Assembly (NCBI RefSeq): GCF_050279675.1
Contig: NZ_JBNNUK010000001.1
Location: forward strand, 682,001 to 746,000
Origin: Viridibacillus sp050279675
Lineage (GTDB): Bacteria > Bacillota > Bacilli > Bacillales_A > Planococcaceae
Direction: 5' to 3'
DNA: 64,000 nt
Both the position numbers and the translations under genes were made by a program. Numbering within the stretch: position 1 is the first letter of the stretch; every line of letters starts with the position of its first letter. Below, piece after piece: positions 1 to 7,060 of the stretch. The notes below the pieces were generated by a model. It ran no database searches and was not told the DNA's origin. It saw only the letters and a list, made by a program, of their open reading frames with translations.

Positions 1-23
1 TCGTTTGAATGAGTGTAATGTGA

Positions 24-87
24 TAGTTTTATCAAAAATACATTAAAGACTTACAGTATCTCTAGTTCTATAATTATTCTGGAGGTG
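24..87 (+). repeat. Duplicated leader, copy 1
   Basis: This stretch runs from TAGTTTTATCA to the ribosome binding site GGAGGTG. It aligns without gaps to 331-396 at roughly three quarters identity by eye. Each copy directly precedes a small plus-strand ORF, so the leader with its ribosome binding site was probably duplicated along with, or recruited to, two small genes. Confidence 0.6.
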
Positions 88-91
88 CTTC

Positions 92-298
92 GTGGACATA
101 CTTGGTTCTAATTTTGATAACAGTGTTATAAATGAAATGGCTAGTCAATTCGGTGTTTATCTAAGTATTTTGGTGATTGGGCTTTTAGTATTGGTATTTT
201 TGTTTAAGATGTTAAAAGTGCCGGATAAATATGCCGGAATATTAACAGCTGTGTTCTTTCTGATAATCGCATACAAATTAATAATGATCACATCTTAA
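92..298 (+). CDS. Small two-helix membrane protein
   Basis: I do not recognise this 68-residue protein. It starts at GTG, four bases after a good GGAGGTG site. Residues 1-21 are polar. Two hydrophobic segments follow at about 22-41 and 47-66, separated by a short Lys/Asp/Tyr loop, so it is predicted to be a two-pass membrane protein. A hairpin with a T-rich tail follows the stop codon. It sits at the edge of prophage debris, and small two-helix proteins near lysis modules can be holin-like. That role is only a guess here because the lysis cassette 2 kb away has its own holin. Confidence 0.6.
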   Translation: MDILGSNFDNSVINEMASQFGVYLSILVIGLLVLVFLFKMLKVPDKYAGILTAVFFLIIAYKLIMITS

Positions 299-312
299 TG
301 ATGTGGCTTTTT
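289..312 (+). terminator. Hairpin terminator after the small membrane protein
   Basis: CACATC pairs with GATGTG across a five-base loop and is followed by GCTTTTT. The stem is short, so strength is uncertain. Confidence 0.5.
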
Positions 313-330
313 ATATGTCTGTAAACTTAC

Positions 331-396
331 TAGTTTTATCAGATATGCATTACAGACTTGCAGTCTTCTACAACATATAATTGTTGTTGGAGGTGG
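331..396 (+). repeat. Duplicated leader, copy 2
   Basis: Second copy of the leader at 24-87. It ends in GGAGGTGG, the ribosome binding site of the ORF that starts at 405. Confidence 0.6.
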
Positions 397-404
397 CTGA
401 TAGA

Positions 405-560
405 ATGCAAAAAGATCCAGAAGAAGTAATCACTAAAACAAATGTATCTTCCTCAGGAAAGAAGTTAAGTAGTGGTAATGAAAAGACTCCTAAGAGACGT
501 AAAGATAGATTTTCGTGGAAATTCGATGATGTGGCGTTCATTAAAAATAATAACGAGTAA
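405..560 (+). CDS. Small basic hypothetical protein (51 aa)
   Basis: The ORF starts at ATG, eight bases after GGAGGTGG, and encodes 51 residues. It has no hydrophobic segment. The middle is rich in Lys and Arg (KTPKRRKDR) and the C-terminus is aromatic and acidic (FSWKFDDVAF). I do not recognise it. A good ribosome binding site and the shared leader support it as a real gene, probably phage-derived. Confidence 0.5.
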   Translation: MQKDPEEVITKTNVSSSGKKLSSGNEKTPKRRKDRFSWKFDDVAFIKNNNE

Positions 561-565
561 GTACC

Positions 566-982
566 CTATGAGTGCCTTTTATTTTGCTTTGACACAAACG
601 AATGCCTAGCTGACCAAAACTTACCTTTAGCAACCTTCACCCAGTAGTCAATCTCTTCATGTTGCTTGGCGTGTTCTTCAATTAGATAGATATTTCCTTT
701 ATCGTCAATACCCATCACTACAATGGACCCAAAGTGTTCATAACCCCAGTCAACGCCAGATAAATATTTAACGATATTTACTTTCTTAAATTGTTCTGCA
801 GTCATGTAATGAACATCCTTTCTGAAATCCTTATAGATAACACCTTCGGCAGATACCCATTGACCATGAATATCTCTGTCCGTGAACATTCCTGTTGGAG
901 TTGATGCAATAATACTCTCGACATACTCAGGATCTAAAAAGATATTATCGAACAGTGTGAAATGAAATGCTCGAATGTTCAA
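566..982 (-). pseudogene. Phage terminase large subunit, internal fragment
   Basis: The translation matches the middle of PBSX-type terminase large subunits: FLDPEYVESI, then TGMFTDRDIHGQWVSAEG, then the nuclease-domain segment GVDWGYEHFGSIVV and DKGNIYLIEEHAKQ. Full-length family members are about 400 or more residues, and this ORF has 138. The N-terminal ATPase half is missing. The last 20 or so residues (after WVKVAKG) no longer look like the family, so both ends are broken. It points opposite to the neighbouring tail-protein and lysis genes, which shows an inversion or scrambled deletion. A functional terminase is excluded. Confidence 0.8.
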
Positions 983-1947
983 ACGGCCACTATCTCGGCA
1001 AGGAAACAGAAAGCTGGCTAATTAAAGCACTACCATTGAAGTCATTGTTGACTCAACGTTTAATCTTGCCACCTAGCCATACGTCTAACGATAACAAACA
1101 AGGAAAAGCCGAAACAGTCATGAAACATTACGTCAATAATAACGCTGTTAATCCAGTAGATATAAAGCGTAAATTTCCGAACTTAGTCATTGCACCTGAT
1201 TTACAACGAGGAGATACAATTAGCCGTAGTGCTAGGTTTGATATACTCTCAGAAGAGTTAATAGCTATATCCCTGTTAAGCGGTTTAGGTTGGAATATTA
1301 TCGTAGTCATCAAGAATAAGCAGTTTGTGTTTGATATACAAGTTGGGGTTAATAGAGTAGCAACTCAGCGTATTAATCCACCTGTAATTTGTAGTCCTGA
1401 ATACAACTCACTTGAATCAATGAGCTACACAGAATCTTTTTTAAATTATAAAAATATGGCGTATGTTGCAGGGCAAGGTGAAGGAATAGAACGCCGTGTT
1501 ATTACTTTAGGTGACAACACAGCAGGCTATGATAGATATGAATTATTTGTTGATGCAAGGGACGTAGAAGAAACTATGCAACAAGATGGTGTGGACGAAG
1601 AAGGCAATGAAACAGCCGAAGATGTACCACGTCTGGTTGAAGATATAGTTAAAGACCTTACTGATCGTGGTGAAGAAAAGCTATCCGAACATGTTCAAGA
1701 AATTTACATGGAAGGTCAGATTCTAACTAAATCACAGTTCAAATATGAAAAGGATTGGGATTTAGGGGACATCACAACCGAACAATATAAAGAGTGGGGC
1801 ATAACAATAAATGCTCGAATCACTGAAGTAAAAGAGATATACGAAGTGTCTGGAAAGCGCATCGAGGTAGCATTCGATAATGATAAGCCAACATTTATAT
1901 CTTTGTTAAAACGTGAATTAAAGCAACTGAAGAAGGATTTAAAATGA
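967..1947 (+). pseudogene. Gp37-like phage tail protein, N-terminally truncated
   Basis: From about residue 12 the product resembles the siphovirus Gp37-like family (PF14594): ESWLIKALPLKSLL, then AETVMKHYVNNN, and a C-terminal half with EGIERRVITLGDN and YELFVDARDVEE. These proteins belong to the tail tip or baseplate. The normal N-terminus, about 60-90 residues, is absent. The upstream DNA switches to an opposite-strand terminase fragment near 985-1000, so the ATG at 967 is probably accidental. The rest of the frame stays open to the natural stop, which suggests the rearrangement is fairly recent. Confidence 0.75.
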
Positions 1948-1983
1948 TGAGCCTAATGGCTTTTTTATTTTGGAGAAAAGTAG

Positions 1984-2247
1984 GTGGGTGTATTGGAAGA
2001 TGCGACAAATAAAATTCTAACAAATATTCTCGAACGAACTGTAAGAGTCGAAACTAAAATCGATTTATTCAACGATGTTAAAGATGTTGCGGAAGAAGCA
2101 AAAGATACTGCATACAAAGCATTGGAAAGTACAAAGAGCGCTCATAAACGGCTTGATAAAATAGATAAGATTGTTTGGTGGGTAGGTACGACAATCATTG
2201 GTGCAGTAATTTTAGCTTTAGTAGCTTTAGTAATCAAAACAGAATAG
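1984..2247 (+). CDS. XhlA-like phage lysis-associated protein
   Basis: This 87-residue protein has a helical, charged N-terminal region of about 60 residues and one transmembrane segment at about 65-84, ending in a short basic tail. This is the layout of haemolysin XhlA (PF10779), which sits just before the holin in PBSX-type lysis cassettes and helps release cells. The GTG start lies seven bases after GGAG. The next gene is the holin, 11 bases downstream, so the lysis module order is intact. The assignment rests on architecture and position. Confidence 0.7.
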   Translation: MGVLEDATNKILTNILERTVRVETKIDLFNDVKDVAEEAKDTAYKALESTKSAHKRLDKIDKIVWWVGTTIIGAVILALVALVIKTE

Positions 2248-2258
2248 GAGGTCATTTC

Positions 2259-2510
2259 ATGACAACAGAAAAACTAAAACAATACATTGGATTATTTGGA
2301 GGATGGCTTGGTGCCGTCCTTTTATTTTTGCAAGCTTTAGATATTAAATTACAGCACTATAACGATGTAACTATTGATGCATTTGTTGGTGTCTTAATGG
2401 CAAGTATTCCATTTATTTTAGTTGGCTACGGAGTGTGGAAGAACAGCTATTTAATTAGTAAGAAAGCGAAAGACCAGGAGGAAGTTTTGAAAAAGAAAGG
2501 GTTGAGATAA
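2259..2510 (+). CDS. Phage holin
   Basis: This 83-residue protein has two hydrophobic helices, at about 11-29 and 43-61, and a charged C-terminal tail (KKAKDQEEVLKKKGLR). These are typical of the phi-LC3/A118-type holin family (PF04531). It would form membrane lesions that let the endolysin reach the wall. ATG 2259 is used because AGGAGGT lies directly upstream, and the longer in-frame extension has no such site. It is placed between an XhlA-like protein and an amidase, as in active lysis cassettes. Confidence 0.75.
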   Translation: MTTEKLKQYIGLFGGWLGAVLLFLQALDIKLQHYNDVTIDAFVGVLMASIPFILVGYGVWKNSYLISKKAKDQEEVLKKKGLR

Positions 2511-2511
2511 C

Positions 2512-2988
2512 ATGGTAACTATCCTAAAAAATCTAGTTTCTCAATCTATCATTAATAATGTGACAAGCGGTATAGGTAACGGTTGTAAATGGATTACAAT
2601 ACATGAAACAGACAATGAGAAAGCTACAGCAAATGCGAATGCTCATGGTCGTTTGCAAGCAGGTGGTAACAGTCGTTCAGCTTCATGGCACTATACTGTG
2701 GACGACAAAGAAGCTGTGCAATCATTCAACCATAACATCAGATGTTGGGCTGCAGGTGATGGGACTGGCAACGGAAACTACAATTCAATCCATGTTGAAA
2801 TTTGTGTGAATGAAGATGGAGATTATAAAAAAGCTGTTAAAAATGCAGCCGAACTTGTTAAGAAGATCATGAAGGATGAAAATATCCCATTAGCTAATGT
2901 GGTCCAACACAATCATTGGAGTGGCAAAAATTGTCCATCTAAAATGAGAAGTGGAAAGTGCGGTTATACATGGACACAATTTAAATAA
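2512..2988 (+). CDS. N-acetylmuramoyl-L-alanine amidase, catalytic domain (endolysin, frameshifted)
   Basis: This 158-residue protein is an Amidase_2 (PGRP-like) zinc enzyme that cleaves the bond between muramic acid and the stem peptide. Visible family features are WITIHETDN (first zinc His), SWHYTVDD, IHVEICVNEDGDY and HNHWSGKNCPSKMR, with the last zinc His and Cys. The gene starts two bases after the holin stop. It ends right after the catalytic domain, whereas relatives carry a C-terminal wall-binding repeat. That repeat is encoded immediately downstream in another frame (2988-3275). A one-base change near 2985 has therefore split a natural two-domain endolysin. Confidence 0.85.
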   Translation: MVTILKNLVSQSIINNVTSGIGNGCKWITIHETDNEKATANANAHGRLQAGGNSRSASWHYTVDDKEAVQSFNHNIRCWAAGDGTGNGNYNSIHVEICVNEDGDYKKAVKNAAELVKKIMKDENIPLANVVQHNHWSGKNCPSKMRSGKCGYTWTQFK

Positions 2989-3275
2989 TTGTTGAAAATG
3001 ATATTACAATTGTCTCGAAACCAGTTGGCAATCCATCCACATCAAATAAAAATAGTTACTTCACTACTAACCCAGGTAAAATAAAAGTAATAAAAGATTG
3101 TTGGCAATATAGCGGTACTAGCTTCAATAAAAAGCAACGTGAACAAAAAGTTGATGCTGGGCCAAATATATATACGGTTGTAAAAATTGAGAAGACAAAG
3201 AAAGGTACGCCACGTTTATTAATGAAGAACGGTACTTTTATGACAGCTAATAAAAAATATATAGAAAAAGCATAG
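2988..3275 (+). pseudogene. Detached wall-binding domain of the amidase (DUF5776-like)
   Basis: The frame is open for 95 codons to TAG at 3273-3275 but has no proper start. It encodes a linker (IVENDITIVSKPVGNPSTS) and then a domain with SYFTTNPGKIKVIKDC, GTPRLLMKNGTFMTANKKY. This is the pattern of DUF5776/SH3-like repeats at the end of Bacillales amidases. The gap to the amidase frame is a single-base shift, with the amidase stop TAA overlapping its first codon. It is the missing half of the endolysin. Confidence 0.75.
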
Positions 3276-3379
3276 CCTGTGTAACAATTCGAGCAAGGTA
3301 GTTATACGTTTAGTTATATCTCAAATGCTCTCATGCAATGTTTCTTCTATATTAATAAATCAAATATGTAACAAAATTA

Positions 3380-3411
3380 GCCCTATCCATTTGGATGGGG
3401 CTTATTATTTT
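3380..3411 (+). terminator. Rho-independent terminator after the lysis genes
   Basis: GCCCTATCC pairs with GGATGGGGC (one G-T pair) around a four-base loop and is followed by a T-rich tail. Confidence 0.75.
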
Positions 3412-3486
3412 GTATTAAAATGTCGAACAATTAATAGAGGCAATAATTAACTTTTGTGGAATTTAAGTGGTAAATGGAGGGTGGAG

Positions 3487-3681
3487 ATGAAGAAATATTA
3501 TGTGGAAGTGACGTTTAAAAATGGCGAGAAAATGAATTTCGAAACAGATACAGATATTCGAGAGGTTAAGCCTTTACCTATCCCAGATGCGGAGTTTATC
3601 CATGTACCTGAAGGTTATGGTTATAATCGAGTTTTTGTACAAAGTTTAATTGTTTGCGAACGTTCAACTAGGGATCCCTAA
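3487..3681 (+). CDS. Small hypothetical protein, paralogue of the next gene
   Basis: This is a 64-residue soluble protein. ATG 3487 is chosen because GGAGGGTGGAG stands just before it. The N-terminal half (VEVTFKNGEKMNFETDTDI) aligns with that of the protein encoded at 3697-3885 (LVIYLYGRELEFETDIDI), so the two are tandem paralogues. The pattern of short strands with a central FETD suggests a small all-beta fold. I know no function. The position after a lysis module suggests phage accessory genes. Confidence 0.6.
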   Translation: MKKYYVEVTFKNGEKMNFETDTDIREVKPLPIPDAEFIHVPEGYGYNRVFVQSLIVCERSTRDP

Positions 3682-3696
3682 AAGTGAGGTGATTAA

Positions 3697-3885
3697 ATGT
3701 TTGCGCGAGTAGATAAAAAGTATAAGGCATTAGTAATATACCTATATGGTCGTGAATTAGAATTTGAAACAGATATTGATATAATAAATACACATGAACA
3801 AGGAAATGAATATGTGGATTTAGAAGACGGAAGTCGTATAGACCTAACCAACATAGAACGAATAATAATTGCAACTGATGATTAA
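3697..3885 (+). CDS. Small hypothetical protein, second paralogue
   Basis: This is a 62-residue acidic protein starting 15 bases after the preceding stop, with GAGGTG six bases before the ATG. It shares the FETDxDI segment with its neighbour but differs elsewhere, ending in YVDLEDGSRIDLTNIERII. A strong terminator follows, so the two genes look like a short operon. Function unknown. Confidence 0.6.
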   Translation: MFARVDKKYKALVIYLYGRELEFETDIDIINTHEQGNEYVDLEDGSRIDLTNIERIIIATDD

Positions 3886-3896
3886 TTACATAATTT

Positions 3897-3927
3897 AACC
3901 CCTCTACTATTTAGTGAGGGGTTTTTA
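3897..3927 (+). terminator. Rho-independent terminator
   Basis: AACCCCTC pairs with GAGGGGTT across an eleven-base loop, followed by TTTATT. It closes the two-gene small-protein operon. Confidence 0.85.
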
Positions 3928-4073
3928 TTGTTAAGCATCATCTGAGTAAGGATTTCAAATAATTTTAGATTATCCATTATAAATTTTTACCATTTCATCT
4001 TTTGACAATTATCCTAATATAATGTAACATATTTGAAGTAATGTAACCAATATAAAAAACAGGAGGTTTTTGG

Positions 4074-4691
4074 ATGAAAAAAATTTTAATAGGTTTGGGT
4101 GCACTAGTATTTTTAGCTGGCTGTAATTCACAAGATGCAAGTAGCAAGGTAGAAGAAGATAAACTAATACCAGCAGGTATTGACAAAGAAATTATTCCAT
4201 TCAATTTAGAAGAAACAACAGTAGATGCAGATTTGATAGCAAATGTAGTAATTAAAGATAAAGTAGACGAAATAAAAGCAGAGCCAATCCCCTACACAGT
4301 ATTCAATGCAGAGGTAATAGTAGTTTATAAAGGTGATGAAACTACTAAAGACATCACTATCAAACAAGAAGGTGATAGCGAATGGCTTATAAATGGAAGC
4401 AAAATGTTTGAAACAGGAGAAGAATATATTCTCTTTATGAATAAGACAACAGTAGATAAAGGCGATTTTTGGATTATTGGTGGCGAAACAGGCACTTTCC
4501 AAGTTTTGGACAATGATAAAGTTGCAAAATTATTGCTTCCAATAGATGAATTTAGTGATATTGAGGTAGACCATTCACAAGAAGTTAGAGCACTAAAATT
4601 TTTAGATAATCAAGATATAGATGAAGATATTATTCAAGTATTAAACAAAGATGAATTTATCCAAAAAATCAAAGATGAAGTGGAGAAATAA
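4074..4691 (+). CDS. Secreted lipoprotein of unknown function
   Basis: This 205-residue protein has a short lipoprotein signal peptide (MKKILIGLGALVFLAGC). The lipobox LAGC predicts lipid attachment at Cys17 and anchoring on the outer face of the membrane. The mature part is acidic, with a region that reads like a small beta domain (PYTVFNAEVIVVYKG, DITIKQEGDSEW, EEYILFMNKT) and an acidic helical tail. ATG follows AGGAGG. It ends five bases before a secreted metalloprotease gene, and the two are probably co-transcribed. It might be a membrane-bound partner or substrate of that protease, but nothing in the sequence proves this. Confidence 0.75.
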   Translation: MKKILIGLGALVFLAGCNSQDASSKVEEDKLIPAGIDKEIIPFNLEETTVDADLIANVVIKDKVDEIKAEPIPYTVFNAEVIVVYKGDETTKDITIKQEGDSEWLINGSKMFETGEEYILFMNKTTVDKGDFWIIGGETGTFQVLDNDKVAKLLLPIDEFSDIEVDHSQEVRALKFLDNQDIDEDIIQVLNKDEFIQKIKDEVEK

Positions 4692-4695
4692 TAGA

Positions 4696-5271
4696 ATGAA
4701 TCGAAAAAAACTAGCCAGTATATTAATACTTTTAATATTTTCTATATCAATATTAGCTTTACCTAGTAAATCAAGTGCACATTCAACTACTTGTAAACCA
4801 GGTTCTGAAAGTGTGGGGTGGAAAGTAAACTGTAGTGGTAATGGTCATGCAGGGAAATCTAATTTTACATATAGAACTGCATTATCCTCTAATTATTCAG
4901 GATATACACAGGTAGGAGTTGGCAGATGGAATGCTACTTCTATTGTAAACATTACATATGCAGTTGGCTCCTCAAACTTAATTACTTCTCATGGTGGACC
5001 AGATACAAGTACAGCAGCTGCAACTAGTAGTTGGGTAAACAGTAATGGTCATAAATCAAAATGGGAAATAAGTTATAATACTTATGTTATGGATAAAAGA
5101 ACTAGTACAAAAAATAATGGTACAGCAGCTCATGAATTAGGTCATGCAATAGGATTAGCTGATTTATATCAAAGTACAAATACAAATAAATTAATGTATG
5201 GAGTTTCAGATAGAACAGTTTACTCTCCTGTAACCGCTGACAAAACAGGAGCTAAAGAAGCTATTAAGTAG
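4696..5271 (+). CDS. Secreted metzincin (matrixin-like) metalloprotease
   Basis: This is a 191-residue protein. ATG 4696 is preferred over an upstream in-frame ATG because GTGGAG lies before it and it begins a clear signal peptide (MNRKKLASILILLIFSIS, cleavage near SSAHS). The zinc motif HELGHAIGLAD fits HExxHxxGxxD, with two His plus a third ligand that is Asp rather than the usual His. LMYG supplies a Met-turn about ten residues later. This is the core of the M10/M12-like metzincin clan, in compact form without a recognisable propeptide. The paired lipoprotein gene lies just upstream. Substrate unknown. Confidence 0.8.
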   Translation: MNRKKLASILILLIFSISILALPSKSSAHSTTCKPGSESVGWKVNCSGNGHAGKSNFTYRTALSSNYSGYTQVGVGRWNATSIVNITYAVGSSNLITSHGGPDTSTAAATSSWVNSNGHKSKWEISYNTYVMDKRTSTKNNGTAAHELGHAIGLADLYQSTNTNKLMYGVSDRTVYSPVTADKTGAKEAIK

Positions 5272-5321
5272 TTCTTAATACTATAATTTTTAAAAAGATT
5301 GCATTAGCAATAAGAATGAAA

Positions 5322-5367
5322 GGAACCATTTTGAAATAACCTTTTCAAAGTGGTTTCTTTTTCTTTA
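5322..5367 (+). terminator. Terminator after the metzincin
   Basis: GGAACCATTTTG pairs with CAAAGTGGTTTC (two G-T pairs) around a twelve-base loop, followed by TTTTTCTTT. Confidence 0.8.
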
Positions 5368-5535
5368 GAGTAAAGTAATGATTCACTCATACATTCCATT
5401 TCCATCACCTGCAGCCCAAAAACGCTTGTTTACGTTATTTCTGCATAATAAAAACGAACCCTGAATGTGGATGCGTTGAATATTTGTAGCTGAGGTATAA
5501 GAGATCTTATTGATTTTAAAAATGAAGATAAAAAA

Positions 5536-5563
5536 GACCACCAATAACGGTGGTTATTTTTTT
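5536..5563 (+). terminator. Orphan terminator
   Basis: GACCACC pairs with GGTGGTT (one G-T pair) across a six-base loop, followed by ATTTTTTTA. Confidence 0.7.
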
Positions 5564-5698
5564 ATTTGCCATAAGAACAAATTAATATTCATAGAGTAAT
5601 AATAAAAAAGAAAATATTGGAAATTAGAGGGGGAATCATTCCATCTGTTGAATTAGTATAGGTGTACCATAAAAAAATATTTGAAGGAGTGTTTGTGA

Positions 5699-5971
5699 AT
5701 GAATGGTAAAAAAATTCTATTCAGTTCTGTACTCTCTCTATCCCTATTGGTGCCTGTTGTGTCTGCTGCCCCAGCTTTTGCAAGTACAGAAAACACCGTA
5801 AGTTCTTCAACTCAATCAGATGCCTCAACTAGAGGGATCATTACTAGGGATATCCCCAAAAAAGAAAATAATTTTGCGAACTCTTTTACTGAAAGCGGCG
5901 TCACTTGGTATCTAAAAGGCATTAGCTATTCAAATGGCTGGTACATTGGACATTATGAAGCTAATGTTTAA
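5699..5971 (+). CDS. Small secreted protein
   Basis: This is a 90-residue protein with a classic signal peptide: MNGKK, a hydrophobic core to about residue 22, then APAFAS as the likely signal peptidase site. The mature peptide has a Ser/Thr-rich start and a compact C-terminus rich in aromatic residues (GVTWYLKGISYSNGWYIGHYEA). The repeated aromatic/Gly pattern resembles small secreted beta-rich or bacteriocin-like peptides, but I do not recognise a family. GGAGTG precedes the ATG. A bidirectional terminator separates it from the next gene, which converges on it. Confidence 0.65.
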   Translation: MNGKKILFSSVLSLSLLVPVVSAAPAFASTENTVSSSTQSDASTRGIITRDIPKKENNFANSFTESGVTWYLKGISYSNGWYIGHYEANV

Positions 5972-6006
5972 TATAAAAGAAGAGATTTGACAGTATGAGA
6001 AAAAAA

Positions 6007-6036
6007 GAGCGATAGCCAATAGGCCGTCGCTCATTT
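6007..6036. terminator. Bidirectional terminator between convergent genes
   Basis: GAGCGA..GCC pairs with GGC..TCGCTC. It is flanked by an A-run on the left and ATTTTT on the right, so it can serve both convergent genes. Confidence 0.75.
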
Positions 6037-6045
6037 TTGATACCG

Positions 6046-6513
6046 TTATTTCTTAATAGCAGCATTCATTGATTTTACGTATTTAGCAAAATCCTTGTCA
6101 CTCATGTCACCGTTCATTTGTAGAAGGAATAAACCTCTTTGATGAGTATGTGAATAAAACATTGGTCCTCCGTTACCTAACTCGTCATAATAAGATTTAA
6201 CTCTTTTTAAATCTTTTTTATTTTTGAATTCATATAGGCGGCCACCGTTATCCTTACCAAGCGAAGGAATTAATACGCGCTTACCGTCCTTGCGTAAATT
6301 TCCAAACTCTCTATTATTCAATTTAGAAACTTTTCCAACTTCTAAACCATCAGATTTAAAGCCCTTTAAAATAGAATTAGTTGTCACCTTTTTTGCTTTA
6401 GCTGCAAGAGTAATAACAGTAGCATCACCTTTATTAGCTTTGGCTTCTACGTTAGCAAATGGCGTTAATATTAATGTAACTGCAATCAATGATAAGAATA
6501 TTTGTTTCTTCAT
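6046..6513 (-). CDS. Secreted hypothetical protein
   Basis: This is a 155-residue protein. The start at 6513 is chosen because AGGAGGG lies upstream and it begins a signal peptide (MKKQIFLSLIAVTLILTP, cleavage near NVEAKA). The mature part has LNNREFGNLRKDGKRVLIPS, an aromatic segment (GGPMFYSHTHQRGLFLLQMN) and a helical end (DKDFAKYVKSMNAAIKK). It resembles secreted proteins of unknown function from Bacillus cereus-like genomes, but I cannot name the family. The SHTH segment might bind metal, which is speculative. Confidence 0.65.
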   Translation of the reverse strand: MKKQIFLSLIAVTLILTPFANVEAKANKGDATVITLAAKAKKVTTNSILKGFKSDGLEVGKVSKLNNREFGNLRKDGKRVLIPSLGKDNGGRLYEFKNKKDLKRVKSYYDELGNGGPMFYSHTHQRGLFLLQMNGDMSDKDFAKYVKSMNAAIKK

Positions 6514-6838
6514 ATTAAAATTGACCCTCCTTTTATTCACTATAAATGTAACAAATCTCCTATAATGTGTCTGTAATAAAAATTTGCTATGAAAGAAAAG
6601 TAAATCGGATAACGATTTGTTTAATTAAAAACGATTATGCCGCTATAAAATTTGAGTTTCTACTATATATAAGTTAGCGAGCGTTTATCGTAAGATAAAG
6701 GAGTTGAAAGTATATATTTTACTTACCACGAGCGCTCATAAATCCATACCACAAACTTACCACGGTTTAGTGATGGTGCATGATTTTATATGAGTGGATT
6801 AACCATTAAAACGTTGATATATCAATATTTTTTTGGGG

Positions 6839-6845
6839 TATTAAT
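6839..6845 (+). promoter_or_regulatory. Possible -10 box of the repeated RNA, copy 1
   Basis: TATTAAT lies seven bases before the first base of the 115-base repeat. The same TATTAAT lies at the same distance before copy 2 (10241-10247). TTGATA at 6814-6819 could be a -35 box, but its 19-base spacing is long and copy 2 has no clear equivalent. Confidence 0.4.
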
Positions 6846-6851
6846 GAGTCG

Positions 6852-6966
6852 TTAGTTTATAGCACTTGTTCCGCACACAAGTTCACCAATGGGAACGTGA
6901 CCAATACTTGAAAATGTATTAATAGTTAAACCCGTTGAGGCTCTAAGCTTCAACGGGTTTTTATTT
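6852..6966 (+). ncRNA. Candidate structured RNA, copy 1 of a perfect 115-base repeat
   Basis: These 115 bases are identical to 10254-10368, although the DNA on both sides has diverged. They read as a chain of hairpins: ACTTGT/ACAAGT (6864-6882), or alternatively GTTCC/GGAAC (6868-6896); AATAC/GTATT (6903-6920); and a terminator of 11 perfect pairs, AAACCCGTTGA/TCAACGGGTTT (6928-6960), with a T-tract. The block starts about one helical step after a TATTAAT box and stops at the T-tract, as a transcription unit would. I do not recognise a known RNA family. The main alternative is the duplicated att region of an integrated element, since an integrase 3-prime remnant follows in copy 1. An open frame ending at TGA in both copies is a weaker alternative. 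Confidence 0.5.
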
Positions 6967-7060
6967 GTACGCCAAATGTCTAGGTGTGGGCAGTATTTAT
7001 TTATCTGCCCGCAATTTGCCCGTGGAATTTTTACAATCTGTTATTTTGTTGATTTTCTTT
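6967..7060. repeat. Diverged flank of the 115-base repeat, copy 1 (possible integrase arm region)
   Basis: From about 6984 this stretch aligns without gaps to the DNA after copy 2 (10386-10462) at roughly 75-80 percent identity by eye. It contains the inverted repeat GGGCAG/CTGCCC and the direct repeats CTGCCCGC/TTGCCCG just beyond an integrase stop codon. Tyrosine integrases often have arm-type binding sites in this position. Confidence 0.5.

Larger units (their letters stand above)
5272..5698. other. Intergenic stretch without a supported gene
   Basis: Apart from the two hairpins at 5322-5367 and 5536-5563, I see only stop-rich AT-rich sequence. The second hairpin has no recognisable gene upstream, so 5370-5530 may hold a decayed gene. 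Confidence 0.5.

Noticed and set aside
2979..2992. Programmed minus-one frameshift joining amidase and wall-binding domain
   Set aside because: Slippage one codon earlier runs into TAA at 2982, and the site lacks an X XXY YYZ heptamer or a downstream structure, so a mutation or sequencing error is more likely.
6840..6920. Protein-coding reading of the 115-base repeat (frame INxxLVYSTCSAHKFTNGNV to TGA)
   Set aside because: There is no ATG/GTG/TTG with a ribosome binding site in this frame, the two copies differ in upstream context, and the stop falls well before the conserved terminator.
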